Of a stretch of 64,000 bases of DNA, positions 10,244-23,119 are shown one piece after another. Numbering within the stretch: position 1 is the first letter of the stretch; each line of letters begins with the position of its first letter. The stretch lies in assembly GCA_034008185.1 (NCBI GenBank), contig CM067082.1, positions 128,651,988 to 128,715,987 on the forward strand, in the 5' to 3' direction. The DNA is from Gorsachius magnificus. Taxonomy: Eukaryota > Chordata > Aves > Pelecaniformes > Ardeidae. Under the pieces are notes generated by a model that did not search any database, was not told the origin of the DNA, and saw nothing but the letters and a program-made list of their open reading frames with translations. Made by a program: the position numbers and the translations under genes.

Positions 10244-10746
10244 GTTGCAACAAAGCAACAACAAACATATGTCCGTTTAAAATCAATTTGCTCTAAATCA
10301 GTAGTTCACCTGATGACAAGAAACATGTTTTGTGTATCTTAAAAAATCCAGAAGGTGACTTTGAAGGTTTGTAAAAGCGTAATGCCTCTATGTGTGAGCA
10401 TATATAGATGGCGGTTTTAACTGCTCTAGTAGCGATCAAACTGGAGTTTAGTTGAGAATGGGCTGCCTTCCTCCAATAAAACAAAAGATGGAACAGACAT
10501 TGTAGGTAATGTGTAACTGATGGCCACTAAAAATGTACAGAGTATGAGGCTTAGAAGAAATTATTTCTGTATGTGATCTGCTAAATATGTTTTGAGAGTA
10601 GCCACACTCACAGTTTGGAGAGTGAAATCTGAGTGTATGGGAAAGGCTATTTCAACCTCTTTCATCAGTAAATTTGTCATAATGTGTGACCACTGAAAGG
10701 ACTTTTCATGTCAGAAAGTCAGAAGGCCTTTCAAAGAAGTCAAGTT
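10244..10746. other. Unique spacer between two CR1 copies
   Basis: About 500 bp of ordinary AT-rich DNA; no gene or repeat recognised. Confidence 0.6.
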
Positions 10747-10834
10747 TCATAGAATCATAGAATGTTTTGGGTTGGAAGGGACCCCTAGAGGTCATCTAGT
10801 CCAACTCCCCTGCAGTGAGCAGGGACATCTTCAA

Positions 10835-11269
10835 CTAGATCAGGTTGCTCAGAGCCCCGTCCAACCTGACCTTGAATGTTTCCAGGGATGGGGCCTCCAC
10901 TGCCTCTCTGGGCAACCCGTTCCAGTGTTTCATTACCCTCATTGTAAACAATTTCTTCCTTATATCCAGCCTAAAACTACCCTCATTTAGTTTAAAACCA
11001 TTACCTCTTGTCCTATCACAACAGGCCTTACTAAAAAGTTTGTCCCTATCTTTCTTATAAGCCCCCTTTAAATACTGAAAGGCCACAATAAGGTGTCCCT
11101 GGAGACTTCTCTTCTCCAGGTTGAGCAACCCCAACTCTCTCAGCCTGTCTTCATAGGAGAGGTGCTCCAGCCCTGTAAACATTTTTGTGGCCCTCCTCTG
11201 GACCTGCTCCAACAGATCCATTTCTTTCCTGTGCTGAGGGCTCCAGAGCTGGACGCAGTACTCCAGCAC
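10835..11269 (-). pseudogene. CR1 copy B, ORF2 C-terminal domain
   Basis: The frame shows LEYCVQLWSPQHRKEMDLLE, LGLLNLEKRSLQGHLIVAFQ and FRLDIRKKLFTMRVMKHWNG, the same domain as in copy A but clearly diverged. It continues the element in a different frame from the reverse transcriptase piece, so at least one frameshift lies between about 11270 and 11405. Confidence 0.88.
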
Positions 11270-11404
11270 TCACCAGAGTGGAGTAGAGTGGCAGAATCAC
11301 CTCCCTCGACCTGCTGGCCATGCTTCTTTTGATGCAGCCAAGGATACAGTTGGCTTTCTGGGCTGTGAGCACACTTTGTTGGCTCATGTCCAGCTTTTCA
11401 TCCA

Positions 11405-11701
11405 TCAGTACCCCCGAGTCCTTCTCCACAGGACTGCTCTCAATCCTATCATCCCCAGCCTGTATTGATACCGGGAGTTGCCCCGACCCAGGTGCAGGAC
11501 CTTGCATGTGACCTTGCTGAACCTCATGAGGTTCACATGGACCCACTTCTTGACGTTGTCCAGGTCCCTCTGGATGGCATCCCGTCCCTCAGGTGTGTCA
11601 ACCTCACTGCTCAGGTTGGTGTTGTCTGAAAAATTTCTGAGGGTGCACTTGATCCCACTGTCTATGTCATTGATGAAGATATTAAACAGTACTGGTCCCA
11701 A
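11405..11701 (-). pseudogene. CR1 copy B, RT palm end with mutated catalytic box
   Basis: The frame reads [20 protein letters not shown] and then FSDN at 11621-11632, where CR1 elements normally have FADD. The second catalytic Asp is thus Asn and the preceding Ala is Ser. The frame continues through [20 protein letters not shown] and RYQYRLG before it breaks near the stop at 11405. Confidence 0.88.
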
Positions 11702-11755
11702 TACGAACCCCTGAGGGACACTTTGTCACTGATGTCCATCTGGACATTAACCCTA

Positions 11756-14245
11756 CTTCTGGTAATTAGCTGCCTCACGCATCAGGGATTGGAGGAAAGA
11801 CCATATGCCATTATTCCCCAAAACAGATCAATAAGCAAGTTGCAGCAGAAAGAGATGTAAAGATACGCTGAATGGTTTGTTTAATTTAAGAATGTTTAAA
11901 CAGGGATCAAAACCAACCACAGTTTGAGGAAAAGGCTTGCTTCAGTTCAGTAGGGCAGCTATTTTCCATTTCGACCTACCAAAGAGAAGCAGTATTTTTT
12001 GGGTCACTAGAGCCTAGGTCAGGAAACCGAGATGTTTTATGATCCCATTGGAATGGTATAAGTCTCACTGAAGCTTATTACCTAGCTGTGCGAAGAATAC
12101 TGTTTTACAACCATGTTTTAAAAATAAAGCAACTACTACAGTATTTTATGAAAAGTCCAGCTCTGCAGAGTGCCAGCTATGCTGTGCACACACCTGTTGT
12201 TAGGTTTAAGTTATTTTGTCAAATTTCTAGGTTTCATTAAGGCTTACAAAGAAAGGCAGATGCTGAAATCCCACAAAGGGTAGTTTGGAGTTTGTGTAGA
12301 ACTGCAGTGACTGGTATCTGGTGAGCACCAGGCGTCCCTCAGAGCTGCAGCAGGTGCTGCTCAGGGGCCTTCATGGCTCTGGACATAAAGTGCATTATGA
12401 AGCCTAAGTCTTCTTCTGGATCTGGCTGATATTCTAAGCACTTTTTAAATTCAAAGTTTAACATTGCTTTAAAGATCTGAAGAGAAGCTAAGCAAGGAGG
12501 GGGAGATTCAGGTCACAGTCTGAAGTTTGTTTTTTAATCTTGGAGGTATTCATGCAAGACATAAGGCCGAGTCAGCTTTTTTTTTGTCTTTCAAGCTTGT
12601 ATATAGACTTTTAATAATGAAGAGTCTACAGGCTTATATTTTTATAACACTCTGGTCCTTGCCCTTTGCATTCACTAACTCTGCCACCTGCCCTGTATAA
12701 GTGCAGGCTAAGCAATAGCACAATATTTCTGCTGCCCAGGGTTCAGGCAAGTTCCACAGATGGGAGAATCCTCAAGCAGTGCTGTGTCTGAGTATCCCAT
12801 CGGTGGTATCAGTTAACACTTGTGAATCTTCTTCCAGCTCAACGTCTTGCTGGCTTCTAGTTACTAATACGTCAGAATGAACTTACATGGAGAATTTATC
12901 TTTCTCTTATTCTTTGTTTCTGCAAGCTTTTAAGGCTTAATAAACAATGTATTCTTTAACTATCTAGCCATAAGTATTTTAAACTTGATTATGTTTGCTT
13001 TTGGGTAACAAAAAGCTCTGGTAAAGTAAACTAGGTAACGTGTAAAGATAACACTTTTCTTTGCAGCCTAGCTATAGCTTTGGACAACATTTTAAAGCCT
13101 ACTAGCAATTGTAAATCAATACTTGTCAATTAAATGTACATGTGGCTGCCAGTTCAAATTTGTTCTGTATTTATTTACTCAGGTTTGGCTGCTACCAGTT
13201 ATTTCACCTTTTATCAACTACAAGCAGCATGAACCTAACGATGAAGAATGATGCAAATGTAATGATCCTATTGATTGAACTAGAGATTCATTCCTTGAGA
13301 GAGATTGAATGCACCTACTGAAACAGAAGCTACTTAGGTAATGGACTTAGATGAGCTAAATATCAACTGAAACTCTCACAGAATGGACATCATGGTATTC
13401 CCCTCCTGAGGATACCTATATAATAGTCAGTTCTTGTCAGAAGTTGTACCGAAGCTATGCTTCAGGGAACCTTAAGGTGCATCCTAATGGCTTCTGCAGC
13501 TCAGAACAGTTCAGAAATATCAGTGGATGAAAACACAAGGGGTTTCACTTCAAAATACTGGAAATACTTCACAGCTGTGGTTTTCCTCAGCCCTGTGGAA
13601 GAGAAAGTTCCTTCTTTCTTACCCCTTACCAGTTGCATGGCTAAGTTTCCTGTGGCTTGACTTCAGCCCTACCTGTGATCCTACACTGCAAGAGGACAGT
13701 GAATGTACAGAGCTGTCAAGACCAGCACCATTTCCCCTTAGGAGCAAACATGGAATTGATACTGCCTGAACTCACTACCTGCTGGTGCCTCTGCCACACC
13801 TGTATAAATTGTTATTCCTAAAATGTGACTAACTCTGCACCCATTGATGTACAATAATGTGATAATTTCAAGATTTTGCTTTATTTCAAACAATTCTCTA
13901 GACAATTGCATAGTTACAGGAAGGTACCATCTCTGTGATATTACCATGGCTAAGATAAATTGTGTGATGGTAACTTTGGCTCGTATAATAGAAATGCTCT
14001 TTCCACCTACACTTTTAAGATGCGTGATGCAGATTTTCCTTGTTCATCCAATGGCCAGTGCACATGAAATTTCATCTTCCTGATGCAAAAAAGTCCAGTC
14101 ACTTAATTGCTTAAAACCTGAATCACTCAACCATCTTCAATGCTGTCTTTTAAAATATGCTTTTAACGTAGACTTGTAAGTCTTCCAAGCTTAGCAAGTG
14201 ATTGCCAGTCTGGCGCCCCAGACTGTCATTCAGCTCTCAGCACTG
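11756..14245. other. Non-coding stretch, nothing recognised
   Basis: AT-rich single-copy looking DNA. Short reading frames at 13457-13769 have no recognisable domain and look like chance. Confidence 0.55.
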
Positions 14246-14263
14246 TTAGGGTTAGGGTTAGGG
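14246..14263 (+). repeat. Interstitial telomere-type repeat, (TTAGGG)3
   Basis: Three exact TTAGGG hexamers in a row (14246-14251, 14252-14257, 14258-14263) inside ordinary DNA. With only three units, chance or a repair insertion are both possible; it is not evidence of a chromosome end. Confidence 0.9.
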
Positions 14264-17200
14264 TCCTCACCCCTTCACCCTCTGTTTTTTCACACTTTTA
14301 CAAACCCTGGTTCTGTTAGTTTGTCCAAATGAAGTAATTCCATCATGCTTGCAATAACAGTCCCTACAGAGTAAAAAATAATTAAAGATGGGAGGAGGTA
14401 CAGAGACAGTAACCAAGGTTACCCACAGCCCCAGGATTACTGGGAAGGGCTATAGGGGTGCAGATGGGCCAAAGCCAGGCTGGCACCATCTCTAAGTTGG
14501 CCCTGAGCCTGGGCAGCCAAACCCCCAGGGTAAGGGATATGCTCAGAGCCCTACCACCTTGAGATGAGGTTTTTTAGAGGAGAAGAATGGAGAAATTCAG
14601 CTTGACTGTATGTAGAGGAAGAGGTTATTTTGGGGGCTTGAGGGATTTTTTTTGCTCAGAGTTTGGATACATAGCTGCTGTCTTTGATTTCAGCTGTTGG
14701 AACGTGCCTAGAGAAAGGATGGGACTGAGAAGCGACAAAACAGAAACATAGTGTCTTGCTGGTGTTTAAACCACTCTCATTTTGATTCCTGTCATTGGTA
14801 AGACAAATTTGACTTCTTCAGTCACTTCTACAAAGTGTACTTGTCATACAGGTTGCTCTGCGTCCTCAGAGTTATCCTTTGCAAACGGGAAGCGTGCTGC
14901 GCCTCACCAGGTGTTCGTGCGGTGATCACACCCCCAATACACAGTGCCTCTGGTTGATGAAGCACTGCAGGGAACATCAGGTTGTGTAATCTGACCACTT
15001 CTGCTCTTTCCTTTCTTTAGTAGCTTTGCCTAAGCTTAATATGCCCAGGTATATCAGGATGGGCAATGTTTTTAACATTGTTTCTTCAAAAATCATCTTA
15101 ATTCCTGGACAAGAGCTCTTGGAGCAAATAGCTCTTTCCTCTTGCTTTCTGCTTCTTCATTAACAAATACCTTTTCTGTTGTTGTTGATATGCAATTTCA
15201 ATACAAAAAGGCCAATTTAACGCAGATCAGTTTCATCACAGATCAAGTTAGTTTATTGATTAGGACTGTGAAGAGCATAACTAATCAATGATGCAGAAAG
15301 TACATAGCCTAACTCTGCATGCTTGGGGATAATATTTTTACCTCCAGATAGGTATGGCTAGCACTCAGCTTTCATTAGCTGAAGCAGTAAAAGTATGTAA
15401 TGTCCCAGAGTATGCAAAAACTTAGATAGACTGTTGGGTGTAATGCTTGCACTCCAGGTATGCCCGAGACCCAGTTTATCAGGGTTCGTCCGTTCTGGCG
15501 AGGCAGAATCAGGGAGTTCTGCAGAGGTCTTCCCACTGCATTTGGTTCCAGTAGGTTTATTGACTGGGTGCAAAACCAGCTCTAGTCTGCTTTGCAGCTG
15601 AACTCCTGTATTCTCTTAGAAAGGGGGCTCCCAAGGAGTCCTAGGATGTCTGTAAGTGGTCCTCTGTATCACATAGCCAGGTTCATATTGTACTGTGCCT
15701 GGTATAGTAAATTCTGCTGGAATCCCGACTATATTGCTACAGAAATGAAGCTGTTCTGCATGCCAGGTCAGGGCACTTGCTCACACCCTGCTCCCTGGTC
15801 TTACACTGCCTATCTCAAAGTTCCCTGTTGCTTAACTGTGTGATTCTGTCTCATAATAACCCCATATTATTCAGTGCTTTTACTTTACCTGAGTGCAATA
15901 AAAGAGCAATAAAGGAGATACAGCAGCAGTCAACATTCAGTCTTTTAGGGGAAACTCCTCCTGCTAATTTTTTTTGCCTCCTCATTCTGCTTTGCTGCTA
16001 TTTCTTACTCCGTATTTCTTTATAATTTAAAGCCCTATAAAGTTACTTAATCTGCATCAGTTTATTTCCAGACTGAGGATATAAAAGCATAAGGCACATA
16101 GGTTACCTTTTACTTACAGCCATGCACCATGAATGCGGAAAACACACAAATCATGGTTTGATATTAAAGCCCTTGCTCAGCAATTCTTGAACATTTCACT
16201 AGATCAGATATAACAAAGCTGAGCCTGAACATAAGTGCATAGGATTATGGAAATGTTGTTTAAAATTTGTTATAAAGGCCTTATTAGAATCAAAGTAAAA
16301 TAGAGATAAAAGGCTATGTAACACATCAGTTTCCATTACATATAAATGGCGTCATTCAGAACCTGAGGAAGATCATGTACATATATTTCTTGAGCTCTGT
16401 GTGAGTGAGGATACAATGATTAGAAGCAGAGGGACCCAACCCTTGATGAAGATTTTTAGCATCTACCCTAATAAAGTAGTAAATTATTTTGTTCCTAATG
16501 AATTGATGTTGCTAGTCAAATATTTAAACAGAAAATGTGGTTAGCCATCAGCAAAACTATACAGAGGTAATTTCACACTGTATTGCAAAGCGTAGAAAAT
16601 AGATAAACATGAAAAAGAGAAAATACTAATTTTTTTTCTGTTTGGTTTCTCCTAGTAAGAGGTACATTGTAGTTACATATGTTAAGAATATGTCCAAAGC
16701 TTTTGAAGAAAATATAGTTTCCAAGTGTAACCCTTGATAAGTTATCCCACACGTGGAAAGAAATGTATCTTAACTGTTTAAGTTCTATTTCTCTCTCTAT
16801 TATTATTTGTAATTTCCCAGGACATCCAGTTACTTGGTTTCACTACTACTTGCAGTTTCTACAAATGATCTCCCAAATTAGCTCTTGGCATCAAATATTC
16901 ATTTATACTGTGCTTATGCTACTAGCTGGCAAGCCAGTCTTCTACCAAAGAAAATACTTTAGCAGACGAGAGACAGAGAACAAAGAGATTAAGCAAGTTC
17001 CACAAGGCAATTGCCACCAGAAAAAAACACTTGTCAAAAAAAGACATGTAAAAACTTGTGTTTGCATTGCTAAAGGGACATTATAAGAAAGTGTTATACT
17101 GAAAGCACATGAACACTGGCGATACTTTGTGTGAACCTCCTAATAAACGTGTGCCCGCTTATGTTCAGTAAACAGAAAATGGTTAATTTCAGGTTAGGTT

Positions 17201-18530
17201 TTATCCTGTTTCTGTGGATTTTATTTGATATTTTAGTTAGATGAAGCTGTAACTCAAACTAAAGGCTATTAAATTTTGTACTGATGTACTTCTAAAGGTT
17301 TCGTACTGGAATAAATCACTTTGATATTGCAAATGTCATCTTAGATCACTGTAACCCGGCTGTCCCTGAGGGCATAAAACCAGAACAGCTTGAAGGAGGA
17401 TAAACCTGTCCTCTGAAATTCCAAAGCTCTTATGCAATGGGATGGATGCTTTATGCATTTCTCAAGTTTTTCTAAGTTTCACTGGATGAATTCCTGACCT
17501 CGTGCAAGCCAATGGCCAATCTCCAATAGACTACAGAGGAACCAGAGATTCACCAATTTTTGGTGACTTTTTTTCAGTAATTTCAAATGTTCTATTTTTT
17601 CTCTTGCTAACATTGTCCATCCCCATGCCTTCCTTTTTTAAAATGCCTTCCTCTAGTAAAGATGTTCATAATTAGTGATATCATTATTATTATTATTATT
17701 ACTACTTTTATTATTTGCAATATTCACGGTGTTTTATCAATGTGCTTTAAATGCATTGCCATCACAGGGGAAAAAATCACTTGTTTCAGCAGATGTATTA
17801 GATATTTGACATAACAGAAAACTTGAAATGTGTGTGAGAACACGGCATGTAAATACTTTCCTGTTAATGCATTACTGCATTGTGCTATTTTGTGCTTCTT
17901 TAGTGGGACGCTGGACCCCGCTGCCCAGGTTCCAAGGCACAGCATGTTTAAGAGTCAGTAATGATGTTGCAAATGAGGCAGACAGCTGAGTCCTCAAAAT
18001 AACAAATTATTTCTCTAAATTCAATCAAAAGGGAAGCTAGACCAGACTATTTGGTTCTTCAGTTGGTGGTTTGTGTAATACGTCTGCCTCACCAGGGTAA
18101 CAATATTTTCTGATACAATCAGCAAAATGCTGTGAAAATGTAGAAAGCGTGGAAGAAGAAAACCACAAGCTTCCACTCAAAACTGAATCATAAATTATCA
18201 TGTGTTTAATATGTGAGACTTATTTTTGCATCTAGGAGAGAAACACATGCATGCATCATCTGATCTCTTGCATTGCAGCGTGACTCATGCTACCCAGTTC
18301 ATCTGAGTTCATCTCTGCGAGTTTTTCTTTTTTGCTCTTGATGTTACAAATGCTTGGGTTTTTTACTCACCCTACTCTGATTATATAGACATAAAATGTA
18401 ACATTGCTTCTCTATCTGAGAAGTAAAGAAAATTCAAAGGTCAAAATCATAGACAGAATGAGTCAATAATTAAAATCAGTAATGTGCCATCAAATAAAAC
18501 CACATTTAACACATTAATTTATTAACTAGA
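14264..18530. other. Non-coding stretch with an (ATT)n run
   Basis: No gene recognised. An ATT triplet run lies at about 17681-17700. Poly-T and poly-A runs are scattered. Reading frames near 15592-16025 and 16763-17086 lack any known domain. Confidence 0.55.
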
Positions 18531-18790
18531 AAGGGTGAAGAGAAGAGCAATGAGGGTGTTGAAAGGTACTAAGAAGCAACTAAGCTGGGTAGGACTCCTC
18601 AGCTTCAGAAAGAGAAGACAGCTGGGTAACAGAGGTATATAAGTTATGAATAACATGGTAATGATAAATAGGGAAGTAATGTTTATTCAATATAACTAAG
18701 AAATGAAATTATCAAGTAACAAGTTTAAACTAAATAGAAAGGTGTTTCATCACAAAGTAGAAATTACTCTGAGAAAATAATCGCTATAGA
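18531..18790 (+). mobile_element. Possible very old CR1-type LINE fragment
   Basis: The plus strand can be read as a decayed version of the CR1 C-terminal domain: VKRRAMRVLKGTKKQ followed by LLSFRKRRQLGN, in the positions where younger copies have VQRRATK and [11 protein letters not shown]. Divergence is high and no 3' tail is seen, so an L3-type or ancient CR1 origin is only a lead. Confidence 0.4.
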
Positions 18791-21700
18791 TTTTTAGGGA
18801 TGCCAAAGGTTTACATAGGTACAGAAGCAATTCAACAAATTCATAGAAGAAAAATTCATCAAGAGTTATTTACATGGAATAAATTTACATTGGGGTTTCA
18901 GAAGGACGGGTTTGCCCACCTGTTGCTCAGCTGTTCTGACTTTATGCCCTCAAGTACGGATGTGTTGCAATGGTCTAAGATGACATTTACAACCTCAGAG
19001 TGATTTATTCCCATGAGAAACCTTTATAGAAGTACATCAGTACCACATTACATAGCCTGTCATCTGTTTAAAAATCTACTCTTTCTGGCTGAGGACGTCC
19101 TTTGCTGCAGGACTCTGGAAAATAGGTTGGTGTATTGCAGAACTACCACATGTTTTACTTTTTCATCCCTCTTCAGCCACTACCAAGGACAGGTTATAGA
19201 CTAAATGAACCTTTAGTCTGATGCCATACAGGTTTGGGTTGTTTCTGTTTTTAATACTTGCATGGCTGTATCACATATGGCTCGGATACATGTAAAGCAA
19301 GAAGCCACTGACAGACTCAAACTACAAAAGAGTGTTATCTGGACAGCTTTAGACGAGGTAGTCATGTTGAAGCATTCACATCACACGTAACATCACTGAT
19401 TTTGCAAATTCTTCTTTCAGGTCCTCTTAAAATAGAGATAAAATTTTAAGAAAAGAAATTTTTTATGCTCTGCTGGATAGTCTTCAAAAAGCTGGGTTCA
19501 TCTCTGTAGCAGGAGACGAGAATCTGGCAAGCAATATGATGAACTTTTAGTGTAAATGTGTATGATTTGTAAGAAAAGTATCCTTGAAAAAATTATAGCT
19601 GTACACTATTTTTGAGAGCTGTGTAAGAGGCGAGGCTCTTTTTTGAAATTGTTCTTTATTTTTTTTTGTACATTGTTGTAATTTGTGTAAGAGATGTCTG
19701 TATGCAGAAGGAAAAAACAAAAAATAAAACCCGGCAGTAACGCTGTTGCTTTAGCACTAGCAAGGCACAACCACTTCTGGTTTGCCCATAGGTTGTAATA
19801 GATGTGATCTAGCTGACTTTCTATAAACTACAAAAGCAGAGCACTTGTAGTAGAATACGCTGTTGTCTCCTGAGTCATTCACATGGACTTTTATCTGTTC
19901 ATGTACGTACAGATATGGTGACAAAAGAGTCCTTTTGCTCCCATGGCTCGCACAGAGCAATGCAATCTGTTTATTGCTATAATGGACATTAATCGTTATT
20001 CATACATATGTGTAGAGTTTTCATTTATTGGTCAACCTGACTGTGATAAGAGACATCATTATTACTGCTTCCATGAGTTAATGAAATGCTAAATGCTTCT
20101 GTCACGTGTCTTGGAAAGGAAAGCAACAGGGTGTGGTAAGATGAGGCACGGAAACATGCATTGAGCAGTTCACTTTTTAAAACGCAGACTTTATAATCAT
20201 AAAATTATTTATAGTTTTATATATTTTTCTTTTTTACAAAAATAAGAACTTACATCATCTGATTTTAAAGCATAAAGGTGTCCTCCACATTTCACCCACA
20301 GAACAGGGACAGTGCACTGGCACGCTGCTGACACGCAGCCAGGCACAGACTCGTCAGTGCTTCTCTATGAAGAACTAGATGTCCCACACAAACAGGCAAA
20401 TGGATAGTTTAATTTTTATCTTCCTTCCATTTCTGACAACTCTTCCAAGGCTGCCAGCCTATATTCTGACACTGCAAATGCTTACACATGTGCCAATCTG
20501 CATGAATGTGAGATGTTGCCGTGAACACAAGGCCAAAACCAGAAAGTCTTTGAGTCAGTGGTCCTGCTCATGTGCATAAAACTGTGCAAACATCTGCTAG
20601 ATCAAGGCCCATGGGAGCAATTACTACAGATGGCTTTGCGAGGGACATATCTGTCTGTTAGGACCTGGCCTGAGACCAACAATTCATTTTACATTGGTCA
20701 ATGAGTAGTGTTTCATATTAACTGTATTTTGCTCCTGGTCTGAACTGAACTGGAAATAATGAAATGGGATTTGACCTCTTAATAGGCCCATTTCTCTTTC
20801 CAAAAATTTGATATGGTAATATTTATATTTTTTATAAATTTCTTTGAAATTCAATAGAAAGTCATGCTAGTATTCATTTTTTATACTTTATCATGAAACA
20901 CAGAGTACAGATAATTGAACTAAATGAATATTTGAACATTTTTTCACAGTTTAATTCACTGAAACTCTCCTCCTGAGTTAGCATGCCTTTTTTTAATGCC
21001 AAAGATTTTTTGCTGAAAGAAGTTTTCAGGTTCTCTTGCCTTAGACTAATCTTCACACATGAAGTACAACTGATGTTAAGAACTAAGGGGCCATTTTTTG
21101 CATGCATGTGGCTTTTTCTTCCTGAAGACCCAATAAGGAACCTTTTAGTCCCCCGTTTATTCCTTTGAGAACACATAACATTTTAAATACGTGATTTAGC
21201 AAATCTTGTTTCACTGGAGCCTCTGCACTAAATGAGCAGAGAGACTAATTAGATGTTAACCCCCTCAGGTACAACACTGCCTGCAGAAGAGGGCTGAGAG
21301 TGCAGGTGTCAGCCTGGGGGTGATTTATTTCTCCCCTCCCACCCCTCCCCTCACCAGACTGGTCATTTTACCTTTAAATGCTGCTGGATTGCCAGCTCCT
21401 GGGCTGTGATGGATTCTGTGTGGCAGGACTGGTGACAGTGAAGCAGATGCGTGAGGACAAAGGCTGGTTTGTTGGCATTTGTGTGGTTCTGTCTGTAGGG
21501 GTGCTTTCTTTCAATGGCAGCAATTTAGGCATGTGGTAATTTGGTAGTTTTGCAGTTATGTTACTCTTATGCAGTGTATTTAGGGGGGGGAGTAGCAAAG
21601 TTATCACATTCAAAGCCTCAGTATCTCTTTAAAGTAAGAGTGGCTATAGCACAACTGTCTTAACTTGCTGAGAGCATTTTTCTGCTCTGTGTAGATATAC

Positions 21701-22544
21701 TATCTTTTCCCTCTTAGTGTAGGGGAAATAGCATAAGAGGACATAGATGAGGAGAAGAGTGTGGTGGGAAGTAGGGAATACATAAATCCATTTAAAATCT
21801 TTTCAGATTTTTTTTGTTGCTCAAAACCCCTTCTAAGACACTTTCTTATAAGGTGCTACACTTCTTATTTACCACATCATATATTTCTCCTATCTGCCTG
21901 TAAATTCAAACACCTACTGCAATTGGATGGGTAAGATATTTTAATGTTGGTATTCTGGATTTAAAACGAAATACAAGACTCCAGTCCTTCCTAAGGCAAA
22001 GGAGCCCAAGGGCAAAATAGCAATTAACATGTGAAAGATGTTGCTATGGGGGGAAAAAAAGGCTTGATTTATTTGCATGCTAATGTAAATTAGAAATGAA
22101 TGCATTTCTGGAATAATTACGATGATTTAACATTTACAGCTTTGTTCAATACTTGAAATTATGCTGCTAAAGTTTTTCAAAACTGCTTGTGCTCCCAGCA
22201 AGGTGATACCATGTGGATTGCTTCTAGTATTTGTTCTTCAGTTTTCTTTACAGTTTTTTTAGTTTTGCTTTGTAACTGATCACAGAAAGGATGTGATAGT
22301 CCTCCTAATCCCTGTGAAGGTAAACTACCCTCAGAACAATTTGTAAGAAGCTATAATACCTTCTTGGCATATGGCTTTGCTAACAAACTATACACATAGA
22401 CAATATGAAAGGAACTTTCTGGGGATTTTTTCTGGGTAAATGAAAAAATTCCTGAACTTCTAACAGTACCATTAGAAAAAAAATTCCTTAGTGTAACTAC
22501 TATTTTTTTGGGGGGGTGCGGAGAAAATACAGAGAAAGTTATAT
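18791..22544. other. AT-rich non-coding stretch
   Basis: No gene recognised. Notable spots are an AATAAA at 19723-19728 after a T-rich run, and an octamer/homeodomain-type cluster at 22071-22084. The reading frames here are short and featureless. Confidence 0.55.
22071..22084. promoter_or_regulatory. Octamer-like ATTTGCATGCTAAT site
   Basis: ATTTGCAT, the POU-factor octamer, overlaps GCTAAT here, and further TAAT cores follow within 60 bp. It differs by one base from the palindrome at 28400-28413. Function is inferred from the motif alone. Confidence 0.3.
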
Positions 22545-23119
22545 GGAGGTATGCTGGTTTTAGCTGGGATAATATTCTTTACAGTAGCTGGTATGGGGCT
22601 GTGTTTTGGATTTGTGCTGATAACACAGGGATGTTTGTTACTGCTGAGCAGGGCTCGCACAGTCACGGCCTTTTCCTCAGCCCACCAGCAAGGAAGCTGG
22701 GGGGGCACAAGAAGCTGGGAGGGGGCACAGCTGGGACAGCTGACCCCAACTGACCAGGAGGATGTCCCACACCGTATGATGTCATGCTCAGCATATACAG
22801 CTGGGGGAAGAAGAAGGAAGGGGGGAATGTTCCGAGCGATGGTGTTTGTCTTCCCAAGTACTGGTTACGTGTGATGGAGCCCTGTTTCCCTGGGGATGGC
22901 TGAGCACCTGCCTGCCCATGGGAAGCAGTGAGTGAATTCCTTGGTTTGATTTGCTTGCGTGCGTGGCTTTTGCTTTACCTGTTAAACTGTCTTTACCTCA
23001 ACCCATGAGTTTTCTCACTCTTACTCTTCTGATTCTCTCCCCCATCCCACCAGGGGGGAGTGAGCAAGCGGCTGCGTGGGGCTGAGCTGCTGGCTGGGGT
23101 TAAACTGTAACAGGAGGTA
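22545..23119 (+). mobile_element. Solo LTR with perfect 7-bp target repeats
   Basis: The LTR proper runs 22552-23112, begins TGCTGGTTTTAGCTGGGATA and ends in CTGTAACA. It is flanked on both sides by GGAGGTA (22545-22551 and 23113-23119). The 561-bp length, TTAAAC signal region (about 22982), TGACCCCAACTGACCAGGAG block and G-rich tail match the LTR at 1125-1686. It lacks the (TTA)n run of the other two, so it is a related but distinct subfamily. The short reading frames inside it are not genes. Confidence 0.93.

Larger units (their letters stand above)
10747..11755 (-). mobile_element. CR1 LINE copy B, different subfamily, 5'-truncated
   Basis: The 3' end at 10747 shows inverted CATAGAATCATAGAATG followed by TTTTGGGTTGGAAGGGACCC, a tail unlike that of copies A and C. 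Copy B therefore belongs to another CR1 subfamily, the same type as the tail at 4034-4097. The body covers the reverse transcriptase end and C-terminal domain. The left (5') limit near 11755 is where similarity fades. It is inactive: the reverse transcriptase catalytic box is mutated and frames are broken. Confidence 0.93.

Noticed and set aside
19640..19760. T-rich stretch with AATAAA, like a gene 3' end
   Set aside because: No coding exon lies upstream and AATAAA is common in AT-rich DNA.
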